Below are positions 7,425 to 10,518 of a stretch of DNA of 10,518 bases, one piece after another. The notes under the pieces were generated by a model. It had not been told where the DNA came from, searched no databases, and saw nothing but the letters and a program-made list of their open reading frames with translations. Positions within the stretch are counted from its first letter, which is position 1. Every line of letters begins with the position of its first letter. Both the position numbers and the translations under genes were made by a program. The stretch is from Thermoanaerobaculia bacterium (GTDB taxonomy: Bacteria; Bacteroidota; Bacteroidia; Chitinophagales; Saprospiraceae): positions 1-10,518 of the forward strand of contig JAKLJF010000121.1 in the NCBI GenBank assembly GCA_023151335.1, in the 5' to 3' direction.

Positions 7425-7572
7425 GATTAGTTAAGCCGGTTTGTGGTGAAAGATGGTATTTTCCCGCTTCGGGAGCGGAAGGGTGATGCGGAAGGTAAAA
7501 TTGCGCGCTCAAAAGTCACTATTATCTGAGAGTATTGCAACAACCATTCCACAAAATAATACCATATTTTAC
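7425..7572. promoter_or_regulatory. 148-bp gap upstream of the 1066-residue gene with a small hairpin
   Basis: The gap separates the permease stop from the next ATG. On the minus strand, TTATTTTG (7552-7559) is one base off the TAnnTTTG -7 consensus and could drive the 1066-residue gene. A compact dyad lies at 7461-7480 (TTCCCGCT, TCGG, GAGCGGAA with one unpaired base), about 40 bases before the ATG. It is not followed by a uridine run on either strand, so it fits a leader structure better than a terminator. No Shine-Dalgarno sequence is visible; the start is preceded by TTAACTAATC. Confidence 0.3.
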
Positions 7573-9975
7573 CTACTCGCTGCGCAAACTTTTTACCGGA
7601 TTGGAGGCCGCCGCTTTCAAGGCGTGGTATCCGGTGGTCAGCAAAGTCAGGATAACCACCAGGAGAAACGCCGCGGCAAACAATCCAACATTCATGTCGG
7701 TGTGATAAGCAAAGGTTTCCAGCCATTTTTTCATAAAAAACCAGGCGACCAGAAAGGCCGGGATCGTGGCAATGGCTACCAGCAAAATAAAATTGCGGGT
7801 CAGTAAAAAGACAATGTCGCCCGTTGCCGCGCCGAGCACGCGCCGGACGCCGATTTCCTTGGTTCGTTGTTCGGCGGTGAAGGAGGCCAGACCCAGTAAA
7901 CCCAGGCAGGCGACGATGATCATCAGTACGCTGAACAGGGTGAAAATACGAGCCCGGATCTGATCGGCGCGGTAGAGTTCCATGAAGGATGCATCTACAA
8001 AATCAAACTCGAAAGGTGTGTTTGGAAAGACCTCCTGCCAGGTTTTTTCCACGAAGGCGATGGTTTCGTTCAGTTCCTCCGGGTTTTGCGGATTGATCCG
8101 CGCGTGTACGACCGCGTTGTTGTTTTGCAGATAAAACAACAAAGGCGCGATCGGTTCGTACAGCGAACGCTGGTGAAAATCTTTCACCACGCCTACCACC
8201 CGCACAACGGGCAAAGTGTCGTTGGTGCCGAACTGGAACCTGCGCCCGATGGGGTCTTTCCAGCCAAAACGTTTCACCATGGCTTCATTCACGAGCACGG
8301 CTTCGGCGGTATCGGTTTTAAAATCGCGGCTGAAGTTCCGGCCTGCTATAAATTTGGCCCCCAACGTCGGGAAATACTCGTAATCGACGCCGAACAGGTC
8401 GATGCCGTATTGTTCCATTACGCCGGAGGAGTTTTCGGCGTTCATCAGGTTTTTACCAAAACCCTGACCGGGCGTTGTGGTGCAAGTGCCGATGCCGGTG
8501 ATTTTGGGGTTTTGCAGCAATTTTTCCCGGATTATATTATATTTCTCCCGCGCGGGCCGGCTTTCCAGGGTAAATGTCAGAACGTTCTCTTTATTGAAAC
8601 CCAGGTCTTTTACCCGCAGAAAGCGCATCTGGTCGTAAATGATCCCTGTTCCGATGAGCATAAAAATCGTGATGGCAAACTGCACGATCACCAACGCTTT
8701 GCGCAACAACGGATTGCCTGAACCCCTGGCCAGCGATCCTTTCAGCACCTTTATCGGCTCGAAACCAGACAAATAGAACGCCGGATAACTGCCTCCTGCA
8801 ACGCCGGCCAGCAACACGATGAACAGTGCGCCGGACAAAACCGGCGGGCTGAAAAACAGCTCGCGACCCAACGACAAGCCAAAGGCTTTATTAAACGCCG
8901 GCAACAACAAAACAGCCAGTATAAAACTGAGCATAAGCGCCGTTAGCGTAAACAATACCGATTCCGAAATGAATTGCGCCACCAATTGCCGGCGCTCCGA
9001 CCCCAATACTTTACGTACCCCTACCTCCATTGCCCGCCGCGTAGCCCGCGCCGTGGACAAGTTCATGTAATTGATACAGGCAATCAGCAGCATGAACAAC
9101 GCTACCGCCCCGAAAATGTACAAGAAACCGGCCTCACCCGAAGGTTCGGCTTCTCCTTCAAAACTGGAATCGAGGTGGATACTTTTCAGCGGCAGCAACT
9201 CGTATTTGACCTTTACGTCGAACTGGTCGAAAATGACCGCCACGTATTTTTGGATCACTTCGGGCAGTTTGGCGGCAAAGGCGTCGGGGTCGGCGCCGTC
9301 CTTCAACAGAATGTAGCTGTAAATACCGAAGCTGCCCCAACTGTTGGGTGTGGGGCGCATCAGATTGGTGTCGCTGTTGGCCGAGATCATGGCATCGGCG
9401 ATCAGGTGCGAATATTTCGGCATGTCGCGGTACACGCCGGTCACTTTGTATTCCCGCCCGGAAGGGGTTTTCAGCGCTTCGCCGACGGGGTTTTGGTCGC
9501 CGAAAATCCGTTTGGCCACCGATTCGTTCAGGGCAATGGAATTTGGCTCGCGCAGGGCGGTTTTGCCCTCGCCGCGGACAAAATCGAAACTGAATACGTC
9601 GCAAACGGTAGAGTCGGCCAGGTACACTTTTTCTTCGAAGAAAAACCGGTCTTTGTATTCCAGGCGGGTGCGGCCGTTGGGGATAAAGCGGGCATATTCT
9701 TCCACTTCCGGAAAATCCTGCTTCAATTGTGGCGCCAGCGGCGTTTGGGTGACTGCCCAGCGGAAATGGTTGTCGGGCTCGGTAATATCGGAAGAAATGC
9801 GGTAGATGCGGTCCGCTTTTTCATGGTAGGCATCGAAGCGGGTTTCTTCCGTGAGATACAACAGGATAAATAGCGTGGCAGTGATCCCGATGGTGAGTCC
9901 GAGGACATTCAGGATGGTGTACCCCGGTTGCAGGCGAAAATTGCGGAGGGCAATTTTAATGAAATTCTGGATCAT
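7573..9975 (-). CDS. FtsX/MacB-like ABC transporter permease
   Basis: The protein is 800 residues (MIQNFIKIALRNFR ... NPVKSLRSE), the usual length for this Bacteroidota family. Topology as read: TM1 at about 19-42 (ILNVLGLTIGITATLFILLYL), then a periplasmic MacB-type core domain to about 280. Next comes an FtsX block with TM near 285-308, VGVRKVLGS near 318-326 and further helices up to about 446, including VIVQFAITIFMLIG. A second periplasmic domain runs from about 450 to 675, and a final FtsX block of three helices has KEIGVRRVLGA near 705. Proteins of this type work with a separate MacB/LolD-like ATPase in mechanotransmission-type export or lipoprotein/antimicrobial efflux at the inner membrane. 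No ATPase gene is in the window. Another permease of the same type lies 118 bp upstream on the same strand and ends in the same NPVKSLRSE, so the two are likely co-transcribed paralogs. The substrate cannot be predicted. Confidence 0.95.
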   Translation of the reverse strand: MIQNFIKIALRNFRLQPGYTILNVLGLTIGITATLFILLYLTEETRFDAYHEKADRIYRISSDITEPDNHFRWAVTQTPLAPQLKQDFPEVEEYARFIPNGRTRLEYKDRFFFEEKVYLADSTVCDVFSFDFVRGEGKTALREPNSIALNESVAKRIFGDQNPVGEALKTPSGREYKVTGVYRDMPKYSHLIADAMISANSDTNLMRPTPNSWGSFGIYSYILLKDGADPDAFAAKLPEVIQKYVAVIFDQFDVKVKYELLPLKSIHLDSSFEGEAEPSGEAGFLYIFGAVALFMLLIACINYMNLSTARATRRAMEVGVRKVLGSERRQLVAQFISESVLFTLTALMLSFILAVLLLPAFNKAFGLSLGRELFFSPPVLSGALFIVLLAGVAGGSYPAFYLSGFEPIKVLKGSLARGSGNPLLRKALVIVQFAITIFMLIGTGIIYDQMRFLRVKDLGFNKENVLTFTLESRPAREKYNIIREKLLQNPKITGIGTCTTTPGQGFGKNLMNAENSSGVMEQYGIDLFGVDYEYFPTLGAKFIAGRNFSRDFKTDTAEAVLVNEAMVKRFGWKDPIGRRFQFGTNDTLPVVRVVGVVKDFHQRSLYEPIAPLLFYLQNNNAVVHARINPQNPEELNETIAFVEKTWQEVFPNTPFEFDFVDASFMELYRADQIRARIFTLFSVLMIIVACLGLLGLASFTAEQRTKEIGVRRVLGAATGDIVFLLTRNFILLVAIATIPAFLVAWFFMKKWLETFAYHTDMNVGLFAAAFLLVVILTLLTTGYHALKAAASNPVKSLRSE

Positions 9976-9991
9976 GGCAGTGGTGGTGAAT

Positions 9992-10046
9992 GGGTTTATG
10001 AGGGTTTAGAAGGTTTAGAGGGTTTGGAAGGTTTAGGGGGGGTAGA
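9992..10046. repeat. 9-bp G-rich tandem repeat between the two permease genes
   Basis: The plus strand reads GGGTTTATGA, then 9-base units GGGTTTAGA (10002), AGGTTTAGA (10011), GGGTTTGGA (10020), AGGTTTAGG (10029) and GGGGGTAGA (10038). This gives about five and a half degenerate copies and includes a run of seven G (10036-10042). It fills almost half of the 118-bp gap and ends 17 bases before the start codon of the 800-residue permease, so it would lie in that gene's leader. It is unrelated in sequence to the heptamer array at 787-862. Function is unknown. Confidence 0.8.
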
Positions 10047-10093
10047 GTCAGGGCGCTATGTCATTTTATTTCGTCGTAGTGTTGAGGCCAGGG

Positions 10094-10518
10094 TCATTCA
10101 CTGCGCAGGGATTTGACCGGGTTGGATAAGGCGGCCCTGACGCTCTGGAAACTGACCGTGATAAAGGCTATGGCAATAGAAAGGCTACCGGCCAGGACAA
10201 AAATCCACCAGGACAGCTCGATGCGATAAGGAAAATCGCTCAGCCACCGGCGGGTAGCCCACCAGGCAACCGGTGCGGCAATGGCTATACCGAGCAGTAC
10301 CAGTTTTAAAAAATCCCGTGACAAGAGTCTTACTACATCGCCTGCCGTGGCGCCGAGCACTTTCCGGATGCCGATTTCTTTTACCCGCCTTTCTGCTGAA
10401 AAGGTAGCCAACCCGAACAGACCGAGGCATGAAATAAATACGGCCAGGATGGCAAACCAGGCGGCGATACGACCGACGATATGTTCGCTTTTATACAATT
10501 CGTCGTAGGCTGAATCAG
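10094..10518 (-). CDS. FtsX-like ABC transporter permease, C-terminal part (5' end outside window)
   Basis: The frame is open from the right window edge to the stop at 10094-10096, giving 140 residues beginning DSAYDELYKSEHIVGRIAAW. It contains the last FtsX block: a helix at about 17-38 (FAILAVFISCLGLFGLA), the signature KEIGIRKVLGA (46-56), a second helix at about 69-87 (FLKLVLLGIAIAAPVAWWA), a third at about 103-122, and the terminal NPVKSLRSE. These correspond segment by segment to the end of the neighbouring 800-residue permease. The reading frame continues in register to the edge, so the in-frame TTG at 10496-10498 is internal rather than the start. The full-length protein is expected to be about 800 residues. 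Identity as a permease is firm; substrate and partner ATPase are unknown. Confidence 0.93.
   Translation of the reverse strand, partial: DSAYDELYKSEHIVGRIAAWFAILAVFISCLGLFGLATFSAERRVKEIGIRKVLGATAGDVVRLLSRDFLKLVLLGIAIAAPVAWWATRRWLSDFPYRIELSWWIFVLAGSLSIAIAFITVSFQSVRAALSNPVKSLRSE

Noticed and set aside
8974..9873. A 299-codon open frame on the plus strand opposite the permease
   Set aside because: It is an in-register shadow of a well-identified FtsX/MacB-like permease gene.

Overview
The window most likely comes from a member of the Bacteroidota, probably the Saprospiria (Lewinella/Haliscomenobacter-like). This is inferred from protein style, not from a marker gene. The reasons are a type IX secretion (T9SS) C-terminal sorting domain on a large secreted protein, paired dockerin-like segments of the form STFD..L..KHILG / TTFDIVEIRKLILG, tandem MacB/FtsX-type permeases ending in NPVKSLRSE, TAnnTTTG-like promoter elements, and no clear Shine-Dalgarno sequences. 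The DNA is fairly GC-rich.

All five protein genes lie on the minus strand, so transcription runs from high to low coordinates. From upstream to downstream they are: the C-terminal end of an FtsX-like permease (10094-10518, cut by the window edge); a complete 800-residue FtsX/MacB-like permease (7573-9975); a 1066-residue protein of unknown family with no signal peptide (4224-7424); a 990-residue secreted, cysteine-rich, modular protein with dockerin-like, cohesin-like and T9SS sorting domains (866-3838); and the N-terminal 232 residues of a secreted parallel beta-helix (polymorphic outer-membrane repeat type) protein that runs off the left edge (1-696).

The gaps hold most of the unexplained structure. 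The gap at 697-865 is almost filled by a heptamer array (TTCAATG/ACCAATG) that folds back on itself through an AT-rich loop. The gap at 9976-10093 carries a 9-bp G-rich tandem repeat. The 385-bp gap at 3839-4223 holds two promoter-like elements and a possible 20-residue peptide. A run of nine C residues lies in the signal-peptide coding part of the 990-residue protein and could be a slippage site.

The two permeases form one functional unit (membrane export or envelope stress/lipoprotein-type transport). The two leftmost genes form another, as cell-surface or secreted T9SS-type proteins. The 1066-residue protein sits between them without an obvious link to either. I see no RNA genes, CRISPR array, insertion sequence or phage genes. 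No complete multi-gene novel system is evident. The best candidates for something undescribed are the 1066-residue orphan, the intergenic repeat families and the homopolymer tract.
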